Positions 8,812 to 17,102 of a DNA stretch of 64,000 nt are shown one piece after another. Both the position numbers and the translations under genes were made by a program. The notes beneath the pieces are model-generated. The model saw nothing but the letters and a program-made list of their open reading frames with translations. It was not told where the DNA came from and made no database searches. The DNA lies in NCBI GenBank assembly GCA_045639525.1, contig JAZUDI010000079.1, positions 1-64,000 on the forward strand. The letters are read 5' to 3'. Position 1 is the stretch's first letter; each line of letters begins with the position of its first letter. The stretch is from UBA1181 sp045639525 (GTDB lineage: Bacteria; Bacteroidota; Bacteroidia; Bacteroidales; Paludibacteraceae).

Positions 8812-8849
8812 AAACAAAAAAATACGGGGACAGTCAAACCGTCCCCGTA
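8812..8849 (-). terminator. Intrinsic terminator of the rpsF-rpsR-rplI operon
   Basis: The minus strand has a perfect 9-bp stem TACGGGGAC/GTCCCCGTA with a 9-nt loop followed by a T-rich tract, 27 nt after the rplI stop. Confidence 0.85.
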
Positions 8850-8875
8850 CATCTTAATCTATTTCGAATCGTAGA

Positions 8876-9319
8876 TTATTCAGCAACAACCTCGAAGTTG
8901 ATCTCCGCAGAAACCTCCTTGTGAAGCTTGATGGTAGCCTTGTAAGAACCAAGCTCCTTCACAGCATCGTTGATGATGATAGTCTTTCTGTCGATCTCAA
9001 ATCCCTTCTTAGCCAAAGCCTCAGCGATTTGGATATTGTTAACAGAACCGAAGATAGTACCAGTAGCACTTGTCTTCGCGCCGATTGTCAATGAAACACC
9101 GTTCAACTTGCCAGCCAACTCCTCAGCCTCAGCCTTGATCTTAGCCAACTTGTGTGCGCGTTGCTTCAAATTCTCTGCCAATTGTTTCTTAGCTGATGGA
9201 GTTGCCAACTCAGCCATACCTTGAGGAATGAGGTAGTTACGGCCATAACCGTTCTTTACCTTTACAACATCATCCTTGTAACCCAAGTTTTGTACGTCTT
9301 GCAATAAAATGATTTCCAT
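8876..9319 (-). CDS. rplI: 50S ribosomal protein L9
   Basis: L9 (147 aa) binds 23S rRNA at the base of the L1 stalk. The N-terminal domain begins MEIILLQDVQNLGYKDDVVKVKNGYGRNYLIPQGMA, the L9 signature, followed by the long connecting helix (about residues 40-75) and the C-terminal domain. It is the last gene of the rpsF-rpsR-rplI operon, a conserved order, 17 nt after rpsR. Confidence 0.98.
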   Translation of the reverse strand: MEIILLQDVQNLGYKDDVVKVKNGYGRNYLIPQGMAELATPSAKKQLAENLKQRAHKLAKIKAEAEELAGKLNGVSLTIGAKTSATGTIFGSVNNIQIAEALAKKGFEIDRKTIIINDAVKELGSYKATIKLHKEVSAEINFEVVAE

Positions 9320-9336
9320 TATTCAGTCCTCCTTTT

Positions 9337-9609
9337 TTATTTCATCAAATCGGTTACAAATGGAAGCAACGCCAAGTGACGTGCTCTTTTCACTGCTTGA
9401 GCCACCTTTCTTTGATATTTCAAAGAAGTTCCGGTGAGACGACGAGGCAAAATCTTACCTTGCTCATTCAAGAATTTCTTCAAGAACTCAGGATCCTTGT
9501 AGTCGATATACTTGATACCGCTCTTCTTGAAACGGCAATATTTCTTCTTCTTAACATCCACAGTTGGAGGGGTTAAGTATCTGATCTCTGATGAATTTTG
9601 TGCTGCCAT
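9337..9609 (-). CDS. rpsR: 30S ribosomal protein S18
   Basis: S18 is 90 aa and forms a heterodimer with S6 on the platform of the small subunit. The core YCRFKKSGIKYIDYKD...LPRRLTGTSLKYQRKVAQAVKRARHLALLPF is typical. Only one cysteine is present, so this is the zinc-free form. The gap to rpsF is 2 nt, consistent with translational coupling. Confidence 0.98.
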   Translation of the reverse strand: MAAQNSSEIRYLTPPTVDVKKKKYCRFKKSGIKYIDYKDPEFLKKFLNEQGKILPRRLTGTSLKYQRKVAQAVKRARHLALLPFVTDLMK

Positions 9610-9611
9610 GA

Positions 9612-9962
9612 TTAAGCCTCCTTTTCTTTGTTAGACTTCAAGCTTCTTCTCTTTGCCGCATACTCAACAGCGTACTTGTCAAGTTTGGTTGTAAGGAAGC
9701 GAATTACTTTCTCGTCACGACGATATTGGGTTTCCAATACATCGATAGTGTTAGGTTCTGCCTTGAACTCTACCAAACAGTAGAATCCAGTAGTCTTACC
9801 ATCAATAGGGTATGCCAAGTGGCGGAGGCCCCATTGCTCCTCGCTGATAATCTCAGCGCCAGCGTTTGTCAAAACGCTCTTGAATTTTTCTGCCGCTTCC
9901 TTCATCTGATTGTCAGACAAAACGGGAGTCAAGATGAAAACGGTCTCGTACTGATTTAACAT
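9612..9962 (-). CDS. rpsF: 30S ribosomal protein S6
   Basis: S6 is 116 aa and begins MLNQYETVFILTPVLSDNQM, with the conserved GLRHLAYPIDGKTTGFYCLVEF section. The C terminus is basic and ends KEKEA. It is the first gene of the ribosomal operon, preceded by a good Bacteroidetes promoter. ssb, which often sits in this operon in other phyla, is elsewhere in the window (51123). Confidence 0.98.
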   Translation of the reverse strand: MLNQYETVFILTPVLSDNQMKEAAEKFKSVLTNAGAEIISEEQWGLRHLAYPIDGKTTGFYCLVEFKAEPNTIDVLETQYRRDEKVIRFLTTKLDKYAVEYAAKRRSLKSNKEKEA

Positions 9963-10005
9963 ATAATTAATTATTAAAATTTATAATTCCCCACAAAAGG
10001 GAACG

Positions 10006-10036
10006 CGAATATAGACATTATTCCTGAAATCACAAA
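10006..10036 (-). promoter_or_regulatory. Promoter of rpsF-rpsR-rplI
   Basis: The minus strand has TTTG (10036-10033), a 19-nt spacer and TATATTCG (10013-10006), close to the Bacteroidetes consensus. The leader to rpsF would be about 40 nt. Confidence 0.6.
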
Positions 10037-10064
10037 AATTACGTGAATTTATTTGCGGCACATC

Positions 10065-10889
10065 TTATTCGGCGCTCTTTAGCTTCTCCTTGCCCATCAT
10101 CTGGAACTTAATGGCCTCGGACAAACCGAACTTCACAGCGCCCTTGATGATCTCCGAGTTAGCTGCGGAAATCTTCTTGCCTGAATTCGTCTTGAAAAAG
10201 TTGACGTAGGTGTTCAAATCCTCCTCGGTCATCGTAGGATATCCCAAATCCATCATCAATGTCTCCAAATTAGTCGCGAAATAATCCGAAAGCGACTTGG
10301 TCAATTTCTCATTGTTTCCACCCATCAGATTGAGCATTTGTGAGACCATGACATCCATGGATTTCTCCATGCCAGACAACTTGCAATACTCATGGAACAC
10401 CTTTTGGTAACCCTTAGGAGCGTCAGACTCCACCTTTCCCGCCTTTTCGCCCATGGCGATCTTCGTGATATCAGGCATCATCTTCGTCATCATTCCCTGT
10501 TGCGCCTTTTCGTCCGCATAGATTTTAGAGTGTGACTCCGCCAATTTTCCCGCTGGAGAGGTGAAAAACTCGATTGCGCTCTTCAAGTCCGTTTCGGAAG
10601 TCAACGGTTTGTAAACAGACTCCATCCAATCAAGGACATCCTTGTAGAACACCTCGTCATAATATTCAGCCGCCACCCTTTTCGCTGTGGAATCGGCATA
10701 ACCCATGCGAACCAAAATCGGAGAGAAAGAGGCGACAATCTTTTCCTTACTATCTACCACACCTCCCGAAACTTTTGCCAACTGCTCAATTGTCTGACGA
10801 TAACTGTCCTGCGCGAAGCAAGAGATCACGCCACTGAACAACACACAAAAGGTCAACACAAAACCCTTACACAAAAAAATCTTTTTCAT
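10065..10889 (-). CDS. DUF2059 domain-containing exported protein
   Basis: The protein is 274 aa when started at MKKIFLCKGFVLTFCVLFSGVISCFAQ, a clean signal peptide. A methionine ten codons upstream adds an Asn-rich prefix and would overlap the previous gene. Two DUF2059-like helical sections are visible: one around YYDEVFYKDVLDWMESVYKPL...AIEFFTSPAGKLAESH, and one around YFATNLETLMMDLGYPTM...YVNFFKTNSGKKISAANSEI. DUF2059 proteins are exported and uncharacterised. It is directly downstream of a longer relative, so the two are probably a tandem duplication. Confidence 0.75.
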   Translation of the reverse strand: MKKIFLCKGFVLTFCVLFSGVISCFAQDSYRQTIEQLAKVSGGVVDSKEKIVASFSPILVRMGYADSTAKRVAAEYYDEVFYKDVLDWMESVYKPLTSETDLKSAIEFFTSPAGKLAESHSKIYADEKAQQGMMTKMMPDITKIAMGEKAGKVESDAPKGYQKVFHEYCKLSGMEKSMDVMVSQMLNLMGGNNEKLTKSLSDYFATNLETLMMDLGYPTMTEEDLNTYVNFFKTNSGKKISAANSEIIKGAVKFGLSEAIKFQMMGKEKLKSAE

Positions 10890-10911
10890 ACTTTCTATTA
10901 TTAAATTATTA

Positions 10912-11805
10912 TTATCCATTCAAACTATCCTCAAAATCCACACCCTTCTCCAGTCCTTTCATAAAGGAGGGAGGATTCTTTTCATACTGTCCACGAAGGT
11001 ATGGTTCAAACTCATCATCCACCCATAGCAGAAAATCACCGACACCATACATAATCACCTCAGTGGCCTTCGAGAAACGCTTACCCACCTTTGTGGCATA
11101 GAACTTATTGATGAAATCCAAGTCCGCCTCGGGAAGGAGCCCATATAGCGCATCCGACGCCAAGACAATCCAGTTCTTGTCCATATACGAAGAGATGAGA
11201 CGGGCGGATCGGTCATTGCCCTTTTTCTCGAAAAACGAGGAGAAAGAAAAATCCTTCTGTCCAGAGACCTCAAGATACTTCTTCGCCTTTTTCAAATAGC
11301 CCGACGGGCATTGGTTCTTCTCCTCCACCATCTTTCCATCGATCAACATTGAGGATATGGCGCTCACCATCCGATTCGTCAATCTTGCGGTCAAGGCGGA
11401 ATCCGATGGATTCCCCATACGATTCAGCACCGCACGTCCATAATCGTTATCAAAATAGTCCAATGCGGCTCTCAAATCAGCCAAAGAGACATATTCGCAA
11501 TAGATATTGAAAACGTAGTTGCTCCTCACGGAATCCACCACCTCCGTACGGAATCGATTTGAAATGGCCACAGCCTCTTCCCTGGTGTATCCTATGGCCA
11601 TCGACTTTTCCACAAAACGAGATTCGTAGCTCGAAGGAACACCCAATCCATCCTCCGATATGATGTCCAATCGCATGCACTCGACCCAGAGGTCCACATA
11701 GAGTGAATCGGCAACCTCATCACACTTCGCCACCCAAGAGATCAGCAGAAGGGGAAACGACAGCATCACCCTCCGCCAAAAGACAATATTTCCTCGCATT
11801 ACCAT
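10912..11805 (-). CDS. Exported DUF2059-like protein, paralogue of its downstream neighbour
   Basis: Started at MVMRGNIVFWRRVMLSFPLLLISWVAKCDE, the protein is 297 aa with a signal-like hydrophobic segment. The longer open frame upstream (to 11904) lacks signal features. The mature part repeats the pattern of the next gene: YCEYVSLADLRAALDYFDNDYGRAVLNRMG and LDFINKFYATKVGKRFSKATEVIMYGV correspond to the two DUF2059-like sections there. The gap to the next gene is 22 nt with the chosen start. Function is unknown. Confidence 0.65.
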   Translation of the reverse strand: MVMRGNIVFWRRVMLSFPLLLISWVAKCDEVADSLYVDLWVECMRLDIISEDGLGVPSSYESRFVEKSMAIGYTREEAVAISNRFRTEVVDSVRSNYVFNIYCEYVSLADLRAALDYFDNDYGRAVLNRMGNPSDSALTARLTNRMVSAISSMLIDGKMVEEKNQCPSGYLKKAKKYLEVSGQKDFSFSSFFEKKGNDRSARLISSYMDKNWIVLASDALYGLLPEADLDFINKFYATKVGKRFSKATEVIMYGVGDFLLWVDDEFEPYLRGQYEKNPPSFMKGLEKGVDFEDSLNG

Positions 11806-11950
11806 TGTCAAAAGTATCTGTTTGCGAATATACTGAAAAAACAACGCCGCATGGGCATGCTTCACAAAAAAAATTTGGGCGACCCTCACGGGCAACCCAA
11901 ACATAACACTGTATTACTTTTAAAATACTACCATTGAAAAACACAATATC

Positions 11951-11969
11951 CTAACGGCACTGCCGCTAG
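11951..11969 (-). terminator. Possible terminator of the pheA-aro-map operon
   Basis: The minus strand has a 9-bp inverted repeat (CTAGCGGCA/TGCCGTTAG, one G-U) with almost no loop. A T-rich stretch begins only after about 6 nt, so this is a weak candidate, 68 nt past the map stop. Confidence 0.35.
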
Positions 11970-12037
11970 ATTATTGTATGTTCCAACAAGAAATCAGCTT
12001 GTATCATCATAACACGACGCGAATATACAAAGTTCGC

Positions 12038-12892
12038 TTAATATGTCAAAATTTCCAAGCCTTCCTCAGTCATCAAAAAGGTATGTTCCCACTGTGCGGA
12101 AGGAAGTCCATCGCGCGTGGTGACTGTCCATCCATCGATACGGCTGAAATTAACAGGGTACTTACCCATATTAATCATCGGTTCGATGGTGAAGACCATG
12201 CCTGGCACCAAAAGCATACCAGTGCCTGGTTTGCCGAAATGATCCACCTGAGGCTCCTCATGGAAGGCCAATCCCACACCGTGTCCGGAGAGGTCGCGTA
12301 CCACTGAATAGCCGTTCGCCTTCGCATGCTTCTCAACCGCCGCGCCTATGTCTCCGACAAAACCGTAAGGCTTCGCCGCCGCCATACCGATTTCGAGGCA
12401 CTCCTTCGTCACATCGACCAAACGCCTCTTCTCAGGAGAGACCTCACCGATGCAGAACATACGGGAGGCGTCGCTGTAATAGCCATCCAAGATAGTGGAA
12501 ACATCCACATTCATGATATCGCCCTCCTTCAAAATAGTCCTTGGGTTAGGAATGCCGTGACAGACCACCTCGTTGATGGATGTGCAGACACTCTTCGGGA
12601 ATCCCTCATAATTGAGCGGTGCGGGAATCGCCCCGTGCGACACTGTATAATCGTAAACCAACTTATCGATATCCTCGGTGGACATGCCCGCATGAATCTC
12701 ATGCTCCAACATATCCAACACACCCGTATTCACAACGCCGCTACGACGGATGCCCTCAATCTGTTCTGGCGTCTTGATGAGTTTACGAGAAGGAACCTCG
12801 AATCCGCGCGATTCGTAGAACATCACCTTCTTTTCTAACTCAGTGGCCTCCCTATCCTTTGGAACGAACCACAATCTACGTCCTTTACCCAT
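12038..12892 (-). CDS. map: Methionine aminopeptidase, type I
   Basis: Map removes the initiator methionine from new proteins and uses two metal ions. The five metal ligands are visible: D130 (NVDVST), D141 (YSDASR), H204 (GHGVGLAFHE), E237 (FTIEPM) and E269 (AQWEH), plus H112 in CHGIPN. At 284 aa it has an N-terminal extension of about 35 residues (MGKGRRLWFVPKDREATELE...) beyond the usual 250-residue core. It is last in the pheA-DAHP synthase-map run, 24 nt after the previous stop. The linkage to aromatic amino-acid genes has no obvious functional reason. Confidence 0.97.
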   Translation of the reverse strand: MGKGRRLWFVPKDREATELEKKVMFYESRGFEVPSRKLIKTPEQIEGIRRSGVVNTGVLDMLEHEIHAGMSTEDIDKLVYDYTVSHGAIPAPLNYEGFPKSVCTSINEVVCHGIPNPRTILKEGDIMNVDVSTILDGYYSDASRMFCIGEVSPEKRRLVDVTKECLEIGMAAAKPYGFVGDIGAAVEKHAKANGYSVVRDLSGHGVGLAFHEEPQVDHFGKPGTGMLLVPGMVFTIEPMINMGKYPVNFSRIDGWTVTTRDGLPSAQWEHTFLMTEEGLEILTY

Positions 12893-12916
12893 TTTCGTAA
12901 TATATTAACAACAAGC

Positions 12917-13975
12917 TTACTCCATGATTCTCATCTGTTGACGAACAGACTCCTCGTGGATCGCCTCAAAAATCTTTCTTGTGAATTCTCCGTCCAAGCT
13001 CATGGCGGAACCGGTCTCCATACGCTTCTTGATAATCTCGTCGTAACGTTCAGTCTGAAGAATAGGCATATCGTGCTCTCTCTTGTAGATACCGATCTCC
13101 TTCGCCACACGCATACGTTTCGCCAACATCTCGGTAAGATCCATATCGATCTCGTCGATCTGCTTACGCAACTCCGCCAGACTCTCGGTGGTTTGGTTCA
13201 TGTTACGGATCACCAAATTATTCAAGACAAGCGACAAGACATCCGGCGCCAATTGTTGCGGAGCGTCGCTCCATGCCTTATCAGGATCGCAATGGGACTC
13301 AATGATCAAACCATCGAATTGCAAGTCCATCGCCTGCTGGCAAAGAGGAGAGATCAAATCCCTACGGCCTGCGATATGGCTTGGATCGCAAATAATAGGC
13401 AACTCAGGGAAACGTCTATGCAACTCAATTGGAATGTGCCATTGCGGAAGGTTTCTATAAAGTTTCTTATCGTAGGTGCTGAATCCTCTGTGGATGGCTC
13501 CCAATCGCTTGATACCCGCGTTGTTCAAACGTTGCAACGCTCCGATCCACAACTCCAAGTCCGGATTGACTGGGTTCTTGATCAAGACAGGCACATCCAC
13601 TCCCTTCAAAGTGTCCGCGATCTCCTGCACAGCAAATGGATCCGCAGTGGTACGCGCACCGATCCACAACACGTCGATACCGAACTTCAACGCCTCCTCA
13701 GCGTGTTTAGCGGTAGCCACCTCCGTAGCGGTCAGCATGCCGGTCTCCTTCTTCACCTTTTGCATCCATGGCAAAGCAGTCACACCATTTCCCTCAAAAC
13801 CACCTGGTTTGGTACGAGGTTTCCATATGCCGGCACGAAACACCTTCACACCATTCTTCGCCAATTGCTTGGCGGTATCCATCACCTGCTCTTCCGTTTC
13901 GGCGCTGCAAGGTCCGGCTATCACCAATGGACGCCTCTCCTCAACACCTGTCAAATTTAATTTCTCTAATTCCAT
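12917..13975 (-). CDS. Bifunctional DAHP synthase / chorismate mutase (type II)
   Basis: This 352-aa fusion has an N-terminal 3-deoxy-7-phosphoheptulonate synthase (about 1-255), the first step of the shikimate pathway. Its motifs include VIAGPCSAET, VFRAGIWKPRTKPGGFEG, DVLWIGARTT, PVLIKNPVNPD, and CDPSHIAG. The C-terminal AroQ-type chorismate mutase is at about 262-350 (AELRKQIDEIDMDLTEMLAKRMRVAKEIG). The mutase converts chorismate to prephenate and its fusion to the synthase usually serves feedback control. It sits 20 nt downstream of pheA, so the operon makes prephenate and then phenylpyruvate. This domain order is common in Bacteroidetes. Confidence 0.96.
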   Translation of the reverse strand: MELEKLNLTGVEERRPLVIAGPCSAETEEQVMDTAKQLAKNGVKVFRAGIWKPRTKPGGFEGNGVTALPWMQKVKKETGMLTATEVATAKHAEEALKFGIDVLWIGARTTADPFAVQEIADTLKGVDVPVLIKNPVNPDLELWIGALQRLNNAGIKRLGAIHRGFSTYDKKLYRNLPQWHIPIELHRRFPELPIICDPSHIAGRRDLISPLCQQAMDLQFDGLIIESHCDPDKAWSDAPQQLAPDVLSLVLNNLVIRNMNQTTESLAELRKQIDEIDMDLTEMLAKRMRVAKEIGIYKREHDMPILQTERYDEIIKKRMETGSAMSLDGEFTRKIFEAIHEESVRQQMRIME

Positions 13976-13995
13976 ATGTTATTCTGCTTTATTTA

Positions 13996-14841
13996 TCAAA
14001 CTGTTTGTCGTCCGACCTCATACTCTCCCAATACGCGCAACTCGTTGGCCAACGGTCTAACAGCGATCAACGACTCCACATACCTTTTGTACGAATCGAA
14101 CTGGAGGTCGATATAGAACTGATACTCCCACTCACGACCAATAATCGGTGTGGATTGAATTCTGGTAAGATTCATCTTGTAAAAAGAAAGTACAGCCAAC
14201 ACCTGCGACAAGCTACCCTCCTCATGCGAAAGCACCAGTAGCAAAGATGCCTTGTTAGGGAATTTATTCACATTCATCTCCTTCACCTTTGCCTCATCGG
14301 CGATGATCAAGAAGCGGGTGAAATTTCGTTTGTTGGTCTCGATACCCTTGGCCAAAATCTCCAATCCATAAATTTCCGCCGCCAATTCGCCACAGATGGC
14401 CGCCTTGCCCATAACACCCTGATCGGCAATCATCTTCGCACTCGATGCTGTATCATCGTACTCCACCGCCTTGATATGACGGTTCTCGCCCAAATAGGCT
14501 TGACATTGCATCAAGGCGATCGGGTGCGAATAAACCTCATGGATATCGCTCACATCCTGGTTAGGCAACGCCACCAAATTGTGTTTGATGCGCAATTTCT
14601 GCTCACCGGCGATGCACAATCCGCTATCGGCCAAAAGGGTGTGGTTCTGCAACAAACTTCCCGCAATGGTATTCTCGATGGCCACGATACCTATCAAATC
14701 CTTGTCGGCACGAACCGTTTGGAAAAGATGAGTGAAATTATCACATGGAACAATCTCCACATCCTCACCTCTGAAATACTCCCTTGCGGCAATATCATGG
14801 AAACATCCATCTATACCTTGGATAACAACCTTGTTTTTCAT
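13996..14841 (-). CDS. pheA: Prephenate dehydratase
   Basis: PheA (281 aa) converts prephenate to phenylpyruvate for phenylalanine. The catalytic part (about 1-185) has GIVAIENTIAGSLLQNH and the TRF motif in NFTRFLII. The C-terminal ACT domain (about 193-275) has PNKASLLLVLSHEEGSLSQVLAVLSFYKMNLTRIQSTP, the phenylalanine-binding regulatory site, so allosteric inhibition is likely. There is no chorismate mutase domain, which is supplied by the next gene. A strong hairpin terminator ends only 13 nt upstream of the start codon, leaving no visible room for a separate promoter. Confidence 0.96.
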   Translation of the reverse strand: MKNKVVIQGIDGCFHDIAAREYFRGEDVEIVPCDNFTHLFQTVRADKDLIGIVAIENTIAGSLLQNHTLLADSGLCIAGEQKLRIKHNLVALPNQDVSDIHEVYSHPIALMQCQAYLGENRHIKAVEYDDTASSAKMIADQGVMGKAAICGELAAEIYGLEILAKGIETNKRNFTRFLIIADEAKVKEMNVNKFPNKASLLLVLSHEEGSLSQVLAVLSFYKMNLTRIQSTPIIGREWEYQFYIDLQFDSYKRYVESLIAVRPLANELRVLGEYEVGRQTV

Positions 14842-14854
14842 ACAATTATTAATT

Positions 14855-14886
14855 AAAAAATCCCACCTTGCCGTTCAAGGTGGGAT
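14855..14886 (-). terminator. Intrinsic terminator (or attenuator) between cysS and pheA
   Basis: The minus strand has stem ATCCCACCTT/AAGGTGGGAT around a short loop followed by six T, 19 nt after the cysS stop and 13 nt before the pheA start. It could act as a plain terminator or as a readthrough control point for the aromatic operon. Confidence 0.8.
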
Positions 14887-14904
14887 CCAAAATCGAAACA
14901 ATAT

Positions 14905-16371
14905 TTAGATGCTCCACTCGTAACCGTCCTTCGTATCCTTCACATTGAAACCCAATGCGGTGAGCTCGTTTCTGATCTTATCGCTGGTCGCCCAATCCTT
15001 ATTGGCCTTGGCTTGCTTGCGGATCTCAAGCAACAAATCGACAGCGCCCTTGAAGGCATCGCCATTGGAATCGCCCGCAGCGGCAAGACGCAATCCGAGG
15101 ATATCCATCAAATAGTATTGGAACAATGACTTCAACTCCTCCAAATCAGCGGCGGAGATTGTTCCCTTGCCATCCGTCACGGTGTTGATCGCCTTGGCAG
15201 CCTCGAAGAAGTAAGAGATGACGATTGGTGTGTTCAAGTCGTCATTCATCGCCTCCTCGCACTTCTCGCGCAAACCTGCCACCTCAACGGTAGTGGTAGC
15301 GGCTGGCGTGATCTTCATCAAACGCGCATAGGCGTCGGTCAAACGCTCCAATCCCTTCTCGGAAGCCTGAAGCGCCTCGTTGCTGAAATCCACAGTGCTA
15401 CGATAGTGGGCTTGCAAGATGAAGAAACGGATGGTCATTGGCGAGTAGGCTTGCGTCAGAAGCGGGTGGCTTCCTGTGAAGAACTCGTCCAATGTGATGA
15501 AGTTGCCGTATGATTTACCCATCTTCTTTCCGTTGATGGTGATCATATTGTTGTGCATCCAGTAGTGAACGGTCTCTTTTCCGAGCGCCGCGGTGGATTG
15601 CGCGATCTCACACTCGTGGTGAGGGAAAATCAAGTCCATACCACCACCGTGGATATCGAACTCTTCGCCAAGGTACTTAGTACCCATAGCGGAGCACTCC
15701 ATGTGCCATCCTGGGAATCCATCGCTCCATGGAGAAGGCCAACGCATGATATGCTCAGGTTGCGCGCACTTCCACAATGCGAAGTCCAATCCGCAACGCT
15801 TCTCGTTTTGGCCATCCAACTCACGGGTGGTTTCCAACAAATCGTCGATATTTCTTCCGGAAAGTTTTCCGTAGTGGTGATCCTTGTTGTATTTCTTCAC
15901 ATCAAAGTAAACGGAACCTTGACTCTCGTAAGCGTAACCAGCCTCCAATATCTTCTTCACAAAATCGATTTGCTCGATGATATGGCCAGACGCATGTGGC
16001 TCGATGCTTGGCGGCAAGACATTCAAGGCATCCATCGCCTTATGGTAACGGTTCACATAGTATTGCGCCACCTCCATAGGCTCCTTTTGCTCCAAACGGG
16101 CCTTCTTAGCGATCTTATCCTCGCCCTCGTCGGCATCATGCTCCAAGTGGCCCACATCCGTGATGTTGCGCACATAGCGTACCTTGTATCCAAGTTGAGT
16201 CAAATAGCGAAACAACACGTCAAAAGTAATGGCAGGGCGCGCATGGCCCAAATGGCCGTCTCCGTAAACGGTAGGTCCACAAACATACATTCCGACATGA
16301 TTGTCATTCAACGGTACAAACAACTGCTTGGTTCTGCTCAATGTGTTGTAAATTCTCAACTTATGTTCCAT
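14905..16371 (-). CDS. cysS: Cysteine--tRNA ligase
   Basis: This class I aminoacyl-tRNA synthetase is 488 aa. The HIGH-type motif is GHLGHAR and the KMSKS-type motif reads KMGKSYGNF. Zinc ligands are the Cys in YVCGPTVY, the Cys in WHMECSAM and the HHECE section. The anticodon-binding helical domain is in the last 170 residues. It is transcribed alone, with a TATCTTCG box upstream and a terminator downstream. Confidence 0.98.
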   Translation of the reverse strand: MEHKLRIYNTLSRTKQLFVPLNDNHVGMYVCGPTVYGDGHLGHARPAITFDVLFRYLTQLGYKVRYVRNITDVGHLEHDADEGEDKIAKKARLEQKEPMEVAQYYVNRYHKAMDALNVLPPSIEPHASGHIIEQIDFVKKILEAGYAYESQGSVYFDVKKYNKDHHYGKLSGRNIDDLLETTRELDGQNEKRCGLDFALWKCAQPEHIMRWPSPWSDGFPGWHMECSAMGTKYLGEEFDIHGGGMDLIFPHHECEIAQSTAALGKETVHYWMHNNMITINGKKMGKSYGNFITLDEFFTGSHPLLTQAYSPMTIRFFILQAHYRSTVDFSNEALQASEKGLERLTDAYARLMKITPAATTTVEVAGLREKCEEAMNDDLNTPIVISYFFEAAKAINTVTDGKGTISAADLEELKSLFQYYLMDILGLRLAAAGDSNGDAFKGAVDLLLEIRKQAKANKDWATSDKIRNELTALGFNVKDTKDGYEWSI

Positions 16372-16398
16372 TGTCTTGTCTAATTCTTTGATTTTCCG

Positions 16399-16406
16399 CG
16401 AAGATA
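16399..16406 (-). promoter_or_regulatory. Putative -7 box for cysS
   Basis: The minus strand reads TATCTTCG 27 nt before cysS, one mismatch from TAnnTTTG. No -33 box is evident. Confidence 0.4.
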
Positions 16407-16451
16407 CAAATAAAATTAAGAGTTATGAATGAAGAATTAAGAATTTAAACC

Positions 16452-17051
16452 TCATTCATCCGATAACATCTGCTCTGATTTGATTGCTCCGTAATAGTAT
16501 AACGAACAAGAGTTCCCCTTCTCGTCGGTGGCGTCCCACACAATTTCGTAAGTGCCACCCTTCTTCTTCACCTGCACGGTGGTGATCTTCAAATCAACCC
16601 TCTTGTCATAGACCAATGCCCTGGCCGTTGTTCCTTTGGTCATCACATACTCCCCCGCCCAATCGTCGGAGTTGGAATAGTAGGAGATGTAGTTACCCGT
16701 CATCAGACGTAGCAATTCTGTTTGTCCCTTGTCAAAAACAGGAATCTCCACATAGACGCCCTCCTTCTTGAATGAGTTGTTCGGCGAACAGGTGCCATCA
16801 CCGTTGGGCGTGTAATAACCGCTTGTGTAGAAGTGCAGGAGGTGCGTCACGCCACCATCCGAGAAGGCATAACCATCCAAACACGCATCCACTTGAAAGG
16901 ATTGGGAACCTACAGTAAAGTGGTTATCACCTTTCTGGTATAGCTCATCCACATCATTTGCGTCCGAAGGATCGGTACAAGCGGATAAAACAGAAACAAA
17001 CAAGGCGGCCAACAGCAAGTAGAGACCCCCTTTCTTAAATCTATTCGTCAT
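16452..17051 (-). CDS. Lipoprotein of unknown function
   Basis: This 199-aa protein has a lipoprotein signal with lipobox LSAC near residue 25 (LFVSVLSACTDPSDAND). The mature part is predicted all-beta: short strands separated by turns (ITTVQVKKKGGTYEIVWDATDEKGNSCSLYYYGAIKS), reminiscent of Bacteroidetes lipoproteins found with cell-surface systems, but I recognise no family. A terminator separates it from the PorP operon upstream, so it should be transcribed separately. No partner is obvious. Confidence 0.7.
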   Translation of the reverse strand: MTNRFKKGGLYLLLAALFVSVLSACTDPSDANDVDELYQKGDNHFTVGSQSFQVDACLDGYAFSDGGVTHLLHFYTSGYYTPNGDGTCSPNNSFKKEGVYVEIPVFDKGQTELLRLMTGNYISYYSNSDDWAGEYVMTKGTTARALVYDKRVDLKITTVQVKKKGGTYEIVWDATDEKGNSCSLYYYGAIKSEQMLSDE

Positions 17052-17061
17052 AAGATACTAT

Positions 17062-17095
17062 AAAAAGGGAGAGATGCCCCTTCGAACATCTCTCC
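17062..17095 (-). terminator. Intrinsic terminator of the first PorP/OmpA operon
   Basis: The minus strand has stem GGAGAGATG/CATCTCTCC with a 10-nt loop and a following run of T, 8 nt past the PorP stop. Confidence 0.8.
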
Positions 17096-17102
17096 ATAAA
17101 AA

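Noticed and set aside
12938..13960. 340-codon open frame opposite the DAHP synthase/chorismate mutase gene
   Set aside because: Antisense to a clear enzyme gene; the sequence is rich in L, H, Q and R, typical of a shadow frame.
14842..14904. Classical leader-peptide attenuator in front of pheA
   Set aside because: There is no room for a Phe-rich leader peptide between cysS and the hairpin, so only a plain terminator or readthrough point is supported.
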